From Hydractinia symbiolongicarpus (taxonomy: Eukaryota; Cnidaria; Hydrozoa; Anthoathecata; Hydractiniidae), in contig NC_079885.1 of assembly GCF_029227915.1 (NCBI RefSeq), positions 27,841,001 to 27,905,000 of the forward strand: a DNA stretch of 64,000 nt, read 5' to 3'. Position numbers and translations under genes: made by a program. The first letter of the stretch is position 1. Each line of letters begins with the position of its first letter. Positions 11,301 through 24,752 of the stretch are shown here, in pieces. The notes below the pieces were generated by a model, which did no database searches, was not told where the DNA came from, and was given only the letters and a program-made list of their open reading frames with translations.

Positions 11301-12825
11301 TTTTTACTGTGGGACGAATCCTAGCCGTTATCGCGCGCTGAAGAAATAGAGACAGTTTTAGAAGGTACGTTTCAATGAATTTCTAACGGTATGAGTCCGT
11401 TTGAGTTACATCGGTTGAGTCACATATTCGTCCCCACATGTATTTAGGGATAGTTTTCTGATAATACTAGGTTGTAACGCTTTTAACAGTGAAACGATTG
11501 ACTGTGGCACTTAATTGAACTGATTTTGGACTGTGGCCTTATAAATGTGATAAGTGAGACAATTGGAAGCAAGAAATATCATTCTTCTTAATTTGACATG
11601 ATTGCTGGAATTTACTGATTTCACTGGGCGCTATGGTAGAGATGCACTTAAAAATTTAGATAAATAAGTCATTTCTTACTGTGGGACGAATCCTAGCCGT
11701 TATCGCGCGCTGAAGAAATAGAGACAGTTTTAGAAGGTACATTTCAATGAATTTCTAACGGTATGAGTCCATTTGAGTTACAACGGTTGAATCACATATT
11801 CGTACCAACATGTAATTAGTGATTTTTTTCCGGAATTACTAAGTTGTATCGCTTTCAACAGTGAAACGATTGACTGTGGGACTTAATTGAAGTGATTCTG
11901 GACTGCGACCTTATAAATGTGATAAATGAGCCAATTGGACTCCAAGGAATAACATTCTTCTTAATTTGACATGATTGCTGCAATTCAGCGATTACACTCG
12001 GCCCATTGGTAGCGCTTTATTTAAAAGTTTAGATAAATAACTCCTTTTTTACTGTGGGACCAATCCTAGCCGTAAGCGCGCTCAAGAAATAGAAAAATTT
12101 TCAAAAACTACATTTTATTGACTTTCTAACGGTGTCAATCCGCTTAACTTACAACGGTTGCGTCACGTATTCGTACCAACATGTATTTAGTGATTCTTTT
12201 CCGATATTACTCAGTTGTATTGCTTTTGACATTGAAACGATTGACTGTGGGACTTAATTGAAGTGATTCTGTACTGTGTCCTTATAAATGTGATAAATGA
12301 GCCAATTGGACTCCAAGGAATAACATTCTTCTTAATTTGACATGATTTCTGGATATCAGCGATTACACTCGTCCCTATGGTAGCGCTTCATTTAAAAATT
12401 TAGATAAAATAAGTCCATTTCTTACTGTGGGACCAATCCTGGCCGTTAGCACGCGCTGAATAAATAGGAACAGTTTCAAAGACTACCTTTCATTGACCTT
12501 CTGGCGTTATAAATCCGTTTGAGTTACAACGGTTGCGTCACATATTCGTACCAACATGTATTTAGCGATAGTATTCGGATATTACTAGGTTGCACCGCTT
12601 TTAACAGTGAAAGGATTGACTGTGGGACTTAATTGAACTGATATTGGACTTTGACCTCATAAATGTGATAAATGAGACAATTGGACCCAAGGAATAACAT
12701 TCTTCTTAATTTGACATGATTGCTGGAATTTACCGATTTCGCTGGGCACTGTGGTAGCGTTTTATTTAAAAGTTTAGATATATAAGTCATTTTGTACTGC
12801 GGGACCAATCCTAGCCGTTAGTGCG
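8351..12825 (+). repeat. Mosaic block of 12 units, no clean tandem period
   Basis: Units start at 8351, 8725, 9097, 9471, 9843, 10216, 10591, 10962, 11336, 11708, 12079 and 12454. The first two (8351-9096) match 1315-2060 at an offset of 7,036. From about 9,471 a new front type appears, cgctgaataaataggaacag with ttctggcggtataaatccg. The unit at 11336 introduces a front with gttttagaaggtacg and the variant attcgtccccacatg. The hinge at 12079 is shortened to gcgctcaag. Class A, B and C segments are mixed within single units. Confidence 0.85.
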
Positions 12826-15357
12826 CGTTGACGAAATAAAAACATTTTCAAAAACAACATTTCATTGACTTTTTAACGGGGTCAATCCGCTTGACTTACA
12901 ACGGTTGCGTCACATATTTGTACCAACATGTATTTAGTGATTTTTTTTCGATATTACTAAGTTGCATCGCTTTTAACAGTGAAACGATTGTCTGTGAGAC
13001 TTAATTGAAGTGATTCTGGACTGTGACCTTAAAAATGTGATAAGTGAGCCAACTGGACCCCAAGAAATGACATTCTTCTTAATTTGACATGATTTTCGCA
13101 ACTCAGCGATTACACTGGTCGCGGTTTGGAGCGCTTCATTAAAAAATTTAGATAAATAAGTCATTTTTTACTGGGGGACGAATCCTAGCCGTTATCGCGC
13201 GCTGAAGAAATAGAGACAGATTCAAATACTACATTTCATTGACTTTCTAACGGTATGAGTCCATTTGAGTTAGAACGGTTGAATCACATATTCGTACCAA
13301 CATGTAATTAGTGATTTTTTTCCGATATTACTAAGTTGTATCGCTTTTAACAGTGAAACGATTGACTGTGGGACTTAATTGAAGTGATTCTGGACTGCGA
13401 CCTTATAAATGTGATAAATGAGCCAATTGGACTCCAAGGAATCACATTCTTCTTAATTTGACATGATTGCTGCAATTCAGCGGTTACACTCGGCCCAATG
13501 GTAGCGCTTCACTTAAAAATTTAGATAAAATAAGTCATTTTTTACTGTGGGACCAATCCTAGCAGTTAGCGCGCGCTGATGAAATAGAGACAGTTTCAAA
13601 TACTACATTTCATTGACTTTCTAACGGTATTAGTCCGTTTCAACTACAACGGTTGCGTGACATATTCGTACCAACATGTATTTAGTGAATTTTTTCCATT
13701 ATTACAAAGTTGTATTGCTTTTGACAGTGAAACGATTGACTGTGGCACTTAATTGAACTGATTTTGGACTGTAACCTTATAAATGTGAAAAGTGAGACAA
13801 TTGGAACCAAGAAATATCATTCTCCTTAATTTGCCATGATTGCCGCAACTCAGCGATTACACTGGTCGCTGTTTGGAGCGCTTCATTAAAAAATTTAGAT
13901 AAATAAGTCATTTTTTACTGTGGGACGAATCCTAGCCGTCATCGCGCGCTGAAGAAATAGAGACAGTTTTAGAAGGTACATTTCAATGAATTTCTAACGG
14001 TATGAGTCCATTTGAGTTACAATGGTTGAATCACATATTCGTACCAACATGTAATTAGTGTTTTTTTTCCGATATTACTAAGTTGTATTGCTTTTAACAG
14101 TGAAACGATTGACTGTGGGACTTAATTGAAGTGATTCTGGATTGCGACCTTATAAATGTGATAAATGAGCCAATTGGACTCCAAGGATTAACATTCTTCT
14201 TAATTTGACATGATTGCTGCAATTCAGCGATTACACTCGGTCCAATGGTAGCGCTTCACTTAAAAATTTAGATAAAATAAGTCATTTTTTACTGTGGGAC
14301 CAATCCTAGCCGTTAGCGCGCGCTGAAGAAATAGAGACAGTTTCAAATACTACATTTCATTGACTTTCTAACGGTATTAGTGCGTTTCAACTACAACGGT
14401 TGCGTGACATATTCGTATCAACATGTATTTAGTGAATTTTTTCCATTATTACTAAGTTGTATTGCTTTTGACAGTGAAACGATTGACTGTGGGACTTAAT
14501 TGAAGTGATTCTGGACTGTGACCTTATAAATGTGATAAATGAGCCAATTGGATTCCAAGGAATAACATTTTTCCTAACTTGACATGATTGCTGGAATTCA
14601 GCGATTACACTCGGCCCTATGGTAGCGCTTCACTTAAAATTTTTTATAAAATAAGTCCTTTTTTACTGTGGGACCAATCCCAACCGTTAGCGCGCGCTGA
14701 AGAAATATGGACAGTTTCAAACACTACATTTCATTAACTTTCTGACGGTATAAATCTGTTTGAGTTACAACGGTTGCGTCACATATTCGTACCAACATGT
14801 ATTTAGCGATAGTATTCGGATATTACTAGGTTGCATCGCTTTTAACAGTGAAACGATTGACTGTGGGACTTAATTGAACTTATTTTCGACTGTGATCTTA
14901 TAAATGTGATAAATGAGACAATTGGACCCAAGGAATAACATTCTTTTTAATTTGACATGATTGCTGGAATTTACTGATTTCGCTAGGCGCTGTGGTAGCG
15001 TTTTATTTAAAAGTTTAGATATATAAGTCATTTTGTACTGCGGGACTAATCCTAGCCGTTAGCGCGCGTTGAAGAAATAAAAACATTTTCAAAAACAACA
15101 TTTTATTGACTTTTTAACAGGGTCAATCCGCTTGACTTACAACGGTTGCGTCACATATTTGTACCAACATGTATTTAGTGATTTTTTTCCGATATTACTA
15201 AGTTGTATCGCTTTTAACAGTGAAACGATTGTCTGTGGGACTTAATTGAAGTGATTCTGGACTGTGACCTTATAAATGTGATAAGTGAGCCAACTGGACC
15301 CCAAGAAATGACATTCTTCCTAATTTGACATGATTGTCGCAACTCAGCGATTACACT
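12720..15357 (+). repeat. 7-unit block duplication, copy 1 (2.64 kb)
   Basis: Units start at 12826, 13200, 13574, 13947, 14321, 14695 and 15067. All seven starts recur exactly 6,343 bases to the right. Shared private features include the hinge ttgacgaaataaa, the duplicated-looking front cgctgatgaaatagag at 13574, and the class A units with gcgtgacatattcg. I noted about 15 differences over 2.64 kb. The left end lies near ctgggcactgtggtagcg, and the right end in cagcgattacact, after which the copies diverge. Confidence 0.87.
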
Positions 15358-18300
15358 GGTCGCGGTTTGCAGCGCTTCATTAAAAAATTTAGATAAATAA
15401 GTCATTTTTTAATGTGGGACGAATCCTAGCAGTTATCGCGCGCTGAAGAAATAGAGACAGTTTTAGAAGGTACATTTCAATGAATTTCTAACGGTATGAG
15501 TCCATTTGAGTCAGAACGGTTGAATCACATATTCGTACCAACATGTAATTAGTGATTTTTTCCGATATTACTAAGTTGTATCGCTTTCAACAGTGAAACG
15601 ATTGACTGTGGGACTTAATTGAAGTGATTCTGGACTGTGACCTTATAAATGTAATAAGTGAGCCAACTGGACCTCAAGAAATGACATTCTTCTTAATTTG
15701 ACATGATTGCCGCAACTCAGCGATTACACTGGTCGCTGTTTGGAGCGCTTCATTTAAAAATTTAGATAAATAAGCGATTTTTTACTGTGGGACGAATCCT
15801 AGCCGTTATGGCGCGCTGAAGAAATAGAGACAGTTTTAGAAGGTACGTTTCAATGAATTTCTAACGGTATGAGTCCGTTTGAGTTACATCGGTTGAGTCA
15901 CATATTCGTCCCCACATGTATTTAGGGATAGTTTTCTGATAATACTAGGTTGTAACGCTTTTAACAGTGAAACGATTGACTGTGGCACTTAATTGAACTG
16001 ATTTTGGTCTGTGGCCTTATAAATGTGATAAGTGAGACAATTGGAAGCAAGAAATATCATTATTCTTAATTTGACATGATTGCTGGAATTTACTGATTTC
16101 ACTGGGCGCTGTGGTAGAGATGCACTTAAAAATTTAGATAAATAAGTCATTTCTTACTGTGGGACGAATCCTAGCCGTTATCGCGCGCTGAAGAAATAGA
16201 GACAGTTTTAGAAGGTACGTTTCAATGAATTTCTAACGGTATGAGTCCGTTTGAGTTACATCGGTTGAGTCACATATTCGTCCCCACATGTATTTAGGGA
16301 TATTTTTCTGATAATACTAGGTTGTATCGCTTTTAACAGTGAAACGATTGACTGTGGGACTTAATTGAGCTGATTTTGGACTTTGACCTCAAAAACGTGA
16401 TAAATGAGACAATTGGACCCAAGAAATAACATTCGTCTTAATTTGACATGATTGCCGGAATTTACCGATTTCGCTGGGCGCTGTGGTAGCGCTTTATTTA
16501 AAAGTTTAGATAAATAACTCCTTTTTTACTGTGGGACCAATCCTAGCCGTAAGCGCGCTCAAGAAATAGAAAAATTTTCAAAAACTACATTTTATTGACT
16601 TTCTAACGGTGTCCATCTGCTTAAGTTACAACGGTTGCGTCACGTATTCGTACCAACATGTATTTAGTGATTTTTTTCCGATATTACTCAGTTGTATTGC
16701 TTTTGACATTGAAACGATTGACTGTGGGACTTAATTGAAGTGATTCTGTACTGTGTCCTTATAAATGTGATAAATGAGCCAATTGGACTCCAAGGGATAA
16801 CATTCTTCTTAATTTGACATGATTTCTGGATATCAGCGATTACACTCGTCCCTATGGTAGCGCTTCATTTAAAAATTTAGATAAAATAAGTCCATTTTTA
16901 CTGTGGGACCAATCCTGGCCGTTAGCACGCGCTGAATAAATAGGAACAGTTTCAAAGACGACATTTCATTGACCTTCTGGCGGTATAAATCCGTTTGAGT
17001 TGCAACGGTTGCGTCACATATTCGTACCAACATGTATTTAGCGATAGTATTCGGATATTACTAGGTTGCTACGCTTTTAACAGAGAAGCGATTGATTGTG
17101 GGACTTAATTGAACTTATTTTGGACTGTGATCTTATAAATGTGATAAATGAGACAATTGGACCCAAGAAATAACATTCTTTTTAATTTGACATGATTGCT
17201 GGAATTTACCGATTTCGTTGGGCGCTGTGGTAGCGTTTTATTTAAAAGTTTAGATATAAAAGTCATTTTGTACTGCGGGACCAATCCTAGCCGTTAGCGC
17301 GCGTTGAAGAAATAAAAACATTTTCAAAAACTACATTTCATTGACTTTCTAACGGTGTCAATCCGCTTGAATTACAACGGTTGCGTCACATATTTGTACC
17401 AACATGTATTTAGTGATTTTTTTCTGATATTACTAAGTTGTATTGCTTTTAACAGTGAAACGATTGACTGTGGGACTTAATTGAATTGATTCTGGACTGT
17501 GACCTTATAAATGTGATGAGTGAGCCAACTGGACCCCAAGAAATGACATTTTTCTTAATTTGACATGATTGCCGCAACTCGGCGATTACACTGGTCGCTG
17601 TTTAAGGCGCTTCATTAAAAAATTTAGATAAATAAGTCATTTTTTACTGTGGGACGAATCCTAGCCGTTATCGCGCGCTGAAGAAATAGAGACAGTTTTA
17701 GAAGGTACATTTCAATGAATTTCTAACGGTATGAGTCCATTTGAGTTACAACGGTTGAATCACATATTCGTACCAACATGTAATTAGTGATTTTTTTCCG
17801 GAATTACTAAGTTGTATCGCTTTCAACAGTGAAACGATTGACTGTGGGACTTAATTGAAGTGATTCTGGACTGCGACCTTATAAATGTGATAAATGAGCC
17901 AATTGGACTCCAAGGAATAACATTCTTCTTAATTTGACATGATTGCTGCAATTCAGCGATTACACTCGGCCCATTGGTAGCGCTTCACTTAAAAATTTAG
18001 ATAAAATAAATCATTTTTTTACTGTGGGACCAATCTTAGCCGTTAGCGCGCGCTGAAGAAATAGAGACAGTTTCAAATACTACATTTCATTGACTTTCTA
18101 ACGGTGTCAATCCGCTTAACTTACAACGGTTGCGTCATGTATTCGTACCAACATGTATTTAGTGATTCTTTTCCGATATTTCTAAGTTTTATTTCTTTTG
18201 ACAGTGAAACGATTGACTGTGGGACTTAATTGAAGTGATTCTGTACTGTGACCTCATAAATGTAATAAATGAGCCAATTGGACTCCAAGGAATAACATTC

Positions 18301-19062
18301 TTCTTAATTTGACATGATTGCTGGAATTCAGCGTTTACACTCGGCCCTATGGTAGCGCTTAACTTAAAAATTTATATAAAATAAATCATTTCTTACTGTG
18401 GGACCAATCCTGGCCGTTAGCACGCGCTGAATAAATAGGAACAGTTTCAAAGACTACATTTCATTGACCTTCTGGCGTTATAAATCCGTTTGAGTTACAA
18501 CGGTTGCGTCACATATTCGTATCAACATGTATTTAGCGATAGTATTCGGATATTACTACGTTGCACCGCTTTTAACAGTGAAAGGATTGACTGTGGGACT
18601 TAATTGAACTGATATTGGACTTTGACCTCATAAATGTGATAAATGAGACAATTGGACCCAAGGAATAACATTCTTCTTAATTTGACATGATTGCTGGAAT
18701 TTACCGATTTCGCTGGGCGCTGTGGTAGCGTTTTAAAAAAAAGTTTAAATAAATAAGTCATTTTGTGCTGTAGAACCAATCCTAGCCGTTCGCGCGCGAT
18801 GAAGAAATAGAAACATTTTTAAAAACTACATATTATTAACTTTCTAACGGTGTCAATCCGCTTGAATTACAACGGTTACGTCACATATTCGTACCAACAT
18901 GTATTTAGCGATATTTTTCTGATTTTACTAGGTTGCATCGCTTTTAACAGTGAAAGGATTGACTGTGGGACTTGATTGAACTGATTTTAGACTTTGACCT
19001 CATAAATGTGATAAAAGAGACAATTGGACCCAAGAAATATCATTCTTCTTAATTTGACATGA
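15358..19062 (+). repeat. Mosaic spacer block between the two 2.64-kb copies
   Basis: Units start at 15441, 15814, 16186, 16556, 16930, 17302, 17676, 18051, 18425 and 18797. Different parts match different places to the left. The unit at 15814 matches 11336 (offset 4,478), and 16556-16930 matches 12079-12454 (offset about 4,477). The 17676 unit matches 11708 instead (offset 5,968), sharing the rare ccggaattact. The block is therefore a patchwork of units also found at 11.3-12.8 kb but in another order. No non-satellite sequence is present. Confidence 0.85.
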
Positions 19063-21700
19063 TTGCTAGAATTTACCGATTTCGCTGGGCACTGTGGTAG
19101 CGTTTTATTTAAAAGTTTAGATATATAAGTCATTTTGTACTGCGGGACCAATCCTAGCCGTTAGCGCGCGTTGACGAAATAAAAAAATTTTCAAAAACAA
19201 CATTTCATTGACTTTTTAACGGGGTCAATCCGCTTGACTTACAACGGTTGCGTCACATATTTGCACCAACATGTATTTAGTGATTTTTTTTCGATATTAC
19301 TAAGTTGCATCGCTTTTAACAGTGAAACGATTGTCTGTGAGACTTAATTGAAGTGATTCTGGACTGTGACCTTAAAAATGTGATAAGTGAGCCAACTGGA
19401 CCCCAAGAAATGACATTCTTCTTAATTTGACATGATTTTCGCAACTCAGCGATTACACTGGTCGCGGTTTGGAGCGCTTCATTAAAAAATTTAGATAAAT
19501 AAGTCATTTTTTACTGTGGGACGAATCCTAGCCGTTATCGCGCGCTGAAGAAATAGAGACAGTTTCAAATACTACATTTCATTGACTTTCTAACGGTATG
19601 AGTCCATTTGAGTTAGAACGGTTGAATCACATATTCGTACCAACATGTAATTAGTGATTTTTTTCCGATATTACTAAGTTGTATCGCTTTTAACAGTGAA
19701 ACGATTGACTGTGGGACTTAATTGAAGTGATTCTGGACTGCGACCTTATAAATGTGATAAATGAGCCAATTGGACTCCAAGGAATCACATTCTTCTTAAT
19801 TTGACATGATTGCTGCAATTCAGCGGTTACACTCGGCCCAATGGTAGCGCTTCACTTAAAAATTTAGATAAAATAAGTCATTTTTTACTGTGGGACCAAT
19901 CCTAGCAGTTAGCGCGCGCTGATGAAATAGAGACAGTTTCAAATACTACATTTCATTGACTTTCTAACGGTATTAGTCCGTTTCAACTACAACGGTTGCG
20001 TGACATATTCGTACCAACATGTATTTAGTGAATTTTTTCCATTATTACAAAGTTGTATTGCTTTTGACAGTGAAACGATTGACTGTGGCACTTAATTGAA
20101 CTGATTTTGGACTGTAACCTTATAAATGTGAAAAGTGAGACAATTGGAACCAAGAAATATCATTCTCCTTAATTTGCCATGATTGCCGCAACTCAGCGAT
20201 TACACTGGTCGCTGTTTGGAGCGTTTCATTAAAAAATTTAGATAAATAAGTCATTTTTTACTGTGGGACGAATCCTAGCCGTCATCGCGCGCTGAAGAAA
20301 TAGAGACAGTTTTAGAAGGTACATTTCAATGAATTTCTAACGGTATGAGTCCATTTGAGTTACAATGGTTGAATCACATATTCGTACCAACATGTAATTA
20401 GTGTTTTTTTTCCGATATTACTAAGTTGTATTGCTTTTAACAGTGAAACGATTGACTGTGGGACTTAATTGAAGTGATTCTGGATTGCTACCTTATAAAT
20501 GTGATAAATGAGCCAATTGGACTCCAAGGATTAACATTCTTCTTAATTTGACATGATTGCTGCAATTCAGCGATTACACTCGGTCCAATGGTAGCGCTTC
20601 ACTTAAAAATTTAGATAAAATAAGTCATTTTTTACTGTGGGACCAATCCTAGCCGTTAGCGCGCGCTGAAGAAATAGAGACAGTTTCAAATACTACATTT
20701 CATTGACTTTCTAACGGTATTAGTGCGTTTCAACTACAACGGTTGCGTGACATATTCTTATCAACATGTATTTAGTGAATTTTTTCCATTATTACTAAGT
20801 TGTATTGCTTTTGACAGTGAAACGATTGACTGTGGGACTTAATTGAAGTGATTCTGGACTGTGACCTTATAAATGTGATAAATGAGCCAATTGGATTCCA
20901 AGGAATAACATTTTTCCTAACTTGACATGATTGCTGGAATTCAGCGATTACACTCGGCCCTATGGTAGCGCTTCACTTAAAAATTTTTATAAAATAAGTC
21001 CTTTTTTACTGTGGGACCAATCCCAACCGTTAGCGCGCGCTGAAGAAATATGGACAGTTTCAAACACTACATTTCATTGACTTTCTGACGGTATAAATCT
21101 GTTTGAGTTACAACGGTTGCGTTACATATTCGTACCAACATGTATTTAGCGATAGTATTCGGATATTACTAGGTTGCATCGCTTTTAACAGTGAAACGAT
21201 TGACTGTGGGACTTAATTGAACTTATTTTCGACTGTGATCTTATAAATGTGATAAATGAGACAATTGGACCCAAGGAATAACATTCTTTTTAATTTGACA
21301 TGATTGCTGGAATTTACTGATTTCGCTAGGCGCTGTGGTAGCGTTTTATTTAAAAGTTTAGATATATAAGTCATTTTGTACTGCGGGACTAATCCTAGCC
21401 GTTAGCGCGCGTTGAAGAAATAAAAACATTTTCAAAAACAACATTTTATTGACTTTTTAACGGGGTCAATCCGCTTGACTTACAACGGTTGCGTCACATA
21501 TTTGTACCAACATGTATTTAGTGATTTTTTTCCGATATTACTAAGTTGTATCGCTTTTAACAGTGAAAAGATTGTCTGTGGGACTTAATTGAAGTGATTC
21601 TGGACTGTGACCTTATAAATGTAATAAGTGAGCCAACTGGACCCCAAGAAATGACATTCTCCTTAATTTGACATGATTGTCGCAACTCAGCGATTACACT
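19063..21700 (+). repeat. 7-unit block duplication, copy 2 (2.64 kb)
   Basis: Units start at 19169, 19543, 19917, 20290, 20664, 21038 and 21410, each exactly 6,343 bases from its partner in 12720-15357. The copy ends inside a unit. At about 21,697 cagcgattacact continues as cggcccaatgg (class A), where the partner reads ggtcgcggtttg (class C). The right breakpoint therefore lies at a sequence common to both classes, consistent with homologous unequal exchange. Confidence 0.87.
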
Positions 21701-23109
21701 CGGCCCAATGGTAGCGCTTCACTTAAAAATTTAGATAAAATAAGTCATTTTTTACTGTGGGACCAATCCTAGCCGTTAGCGCGCGCTGATGAAATAGAGA
21801 CAGTTTCAAATACTACATTTCATTGACTTTCTAACGGTATTAGTCCGCTTCAACTACAACGTTTGCGTCACATATTCGTACCAACATGTATTTAATGAAT
21901 TTTTTCCATTATTACAAAGTTGTATTGCTTTTGACAGTGAAACGATTGACTGTGGGACTTAATTGAAGTGATTCTGGACTGTGACCTTATAAATGTGATA
22001 AATGAGCCAATTTGATTCCAAAGAATAACATTTTTCCTAATTTGACATGATTGCTGGAAATCAGCGATTACACTCGGCTCTATGGTAGCGCTTCACTTAA
22101 AAATTTTTATAAAATAAGTCCTTTTTTACTGTGGGACCAATCCCAACCGTTAGCGCGCGCTGAAGAAATAGGGACAGTTTCAAACACTACATTTCATTGA
22201 CTTTCTGGCGGTATAAATCTGTTTGAGTTACAAAGGTTGTGTCACATATTCGTACCAACATGTATTTAGCGATAGTATTCGGATATTACTAGGTTGCATC
22301 GCTTTTAACAGTGAAACAATTGACTGTGGGACTTAATTGAACTTATTTTCGACTGTGATCTTATAAATGTGATAAATGAGACAATTGGACCCAAGGAATA
22401 ACATTCTTTTTAATTTGACATGATTGCTGGAATTTACTGATTTCGCTAGGCGCTGTGGTAGCGTTGTATTTAAAAGTTTAGATATATAAGTCATTTTGTA
22501 CTGCGGGACTAATCCTAGCCGTTAGCGCGCGTTGAAGAAATAAAAACATTTTAAAAAACAACTATTCATTGACTTTTTAACGGGGTCAATCCGCTTGACT
22601 TACAACGGTTGCGTCACATATTTGTACCAACATGTATTTAGTGATTTTTTTCCGATATTACTAAGTTGTATCGCTTTTAACAGTGAAACGATTGTCTGTG
22701 GGACTTAATTGAAGTGATTCTGGACTGTGACCTTATAAATGTGATAAGTGAGCCAACTGGACCCCAAAAAATGACATTCTTCTTAATTTGACATGATTGT
22801 CGCAACTCAGCGATTACACTGGTCGCGGTTTGGAGCGCTTCATTAAAAAATTTAGATAAATAAATCATTTTTTAATGTGGGACGAATCCTAGCCGTTATC
22901 GCGCGCTGAAGAAATAGAGACAGTTTTAGAAGATACATTTTAATGAATTTCTAACGGTATGAGTCCATTTGAGTTAGAACGGTTGAATCACATATTCGTA
23001 CCAACATGTAATTAGTGATTTTTTCCGATATTACTAAGTTGTATCGCTTTTAACAGTGAAACGATTGACTGTGGGACTTAATTGAAGTAACTTTGGACTG
23101 TGACCTTAT

Positions 23110-23857
23110 AAATGTGATAATTGGGCCAACTGGACCCCAAGAAATGACATTCTTCTTAATTTGACATGATTGCCGCAACTCAGCGATTACACTGGTCGCT
23201 GTTTGGAGCGCTTCATTTAAAAATTTAGATAAATAAGTGATTTTTTACTGCGGGACGAATCCTAGCCGCTATTGCGTGCTGAAGAAATAGAGACAGTTTT
23301 AGAAGGTACGTTTCAAAAAATTTCTAACGGTATGAGTCCGTTTGAGTTACATCGGTTGAGTCACATATTCGTCCCCACATGTATTAAGGGATATTTTTCT
23401 GATAATACTAGGTTGTATCGCTTTTAACAGTGAAACGATTTACTGTGGCACTTAATTGAACTGATTTTGGACTGTAACCTTATAAATGTGATAAATGGGC
23501 CAACTGGACCCCAAGAAATGACATTCTTCTTAATTTGACATCATTGCCGCAACTCAGCGATTACACTGGTCGCTGTTTGGAGCGCTTCATTTAAAAATTT
23601 AGATAAATAAGTGATTTTTTACTGTGGGACGAATCCTAGCCGCTATTGCGTGCTGAAGAAATAGAGACAGTTTTAGAAGGTACGTTTCAAAAAATTTCTA
23701 ACGGTATGAGTCCGTTTGAGTTACATCGGTTGAGTCACATATTCGTCTCCACATGTATTAAGGGATATTTTTCTGATAATACTAGGTTGTATCGCTTTTA
23801 ACAGTGAAACGATTTACTGTGGCACTTAATTGAACTGATTTTGGACTGTAACCTTAT
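23110..23857 (+). repeat. Local tandem duplication of one unit (about 374 bp, two copies)
   Basis: The units at 23277 and 23651 share the unusual run gtttcaaaaaatttctaacg, where most relatives read gtttcaatgaatttct, plus attgcgtgctgaag and cacatgtattaaggg. The second copy carries cgtctccac where the first has cgtccccac. A one-unit unequal exchange is the simplest explanation. Boundaries are approximate. Confidence 0.7.
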
Positions 23858-24397
23858 AAATGTGAAAAGTGAGATAATTGGAACCAAGAAATATCATTCT
23901 TCTTAATTTGCCATGATTGCCGCAACTCAGCGATTACCCTGGTCGCTGTTTGGAGCGCTTCATTAAAAAATTTAGATAAATAAGTCATTTTTTACTGTGG
24001 GACGAATCCTAGCCGTCATCGCGCGCTGAAGAAATAGAGACAGTTTTAGAAGGTACATTTCAATGAATTTCTAACGGTAAGAGTCCATTTGAGTTACAAT
24101 GGTTGAATCACATATTCGTACCAACATGTAATTAGTGATTTTTTTCCGATATTACTAAGTTGTATTGCTTTTAACAGTGAAACGATTGACTGTGGGACTT
24201 AATTGAAGTGATTCTGGATTGCGACCTTATAAATGTGATAATTGAGCCAACTGGACTCCAAGGAATAACATTCTTCTTAATTTGACATGATTGCTGCAAT
24301 TCAGCGATTACACTCGGTCCAATGGTAGCGCTTCACTTAAAAATTTAGATAAAATAAGTCATTTTTTACTGTGGGACCAATCCTAGCCGTTAGCGCG

Positions 24398-24752
24398 CGC
24401 TGAAGAAATAGAGACAGTTTCAAATACTACATTTCATTGACTTTCTAACGGTATTAGTGCGTTTCAACTACAACGGTTGCGTGACATATTCGTATCAACA
24501 TGTATTTCGTATCAACATGTATTGCTTTTGACAGTGAAATGATTGACTGTGGGACTTAATTGAAGTGATTCTGGACTGTGATCTTATAAATGTGATAAAT
24601 GAGACAATTGGACCCAAGGAATAACATTCTTTTTAATTTGACATGATTGCTGGAATTTACTGATTTCGCTAGGCGCTGTGGCAGCGTTTTATTTAAAAGT
24701 TTAGATATATAAGTCATTGTGTACTGCGGGACCAATCCTAGCCGTTAGCGCG
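24398..24752 (+). repeat. Shortened unit (355 bp) with a 17-bp microduplication
   Basis: At 24491-24523 the segment cgtatcaacatgtattt is followed directly by a second copy, cgtatcaacatgtatt. The segment that normally follows it, from agtgaatttt through actaagttgt, is absent. The net loss is 19 bp compared with a 374-bp unit. This looks like a replication slip or a deletion filled by copying the adjacent 17 bases. Confidence 0.85.
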
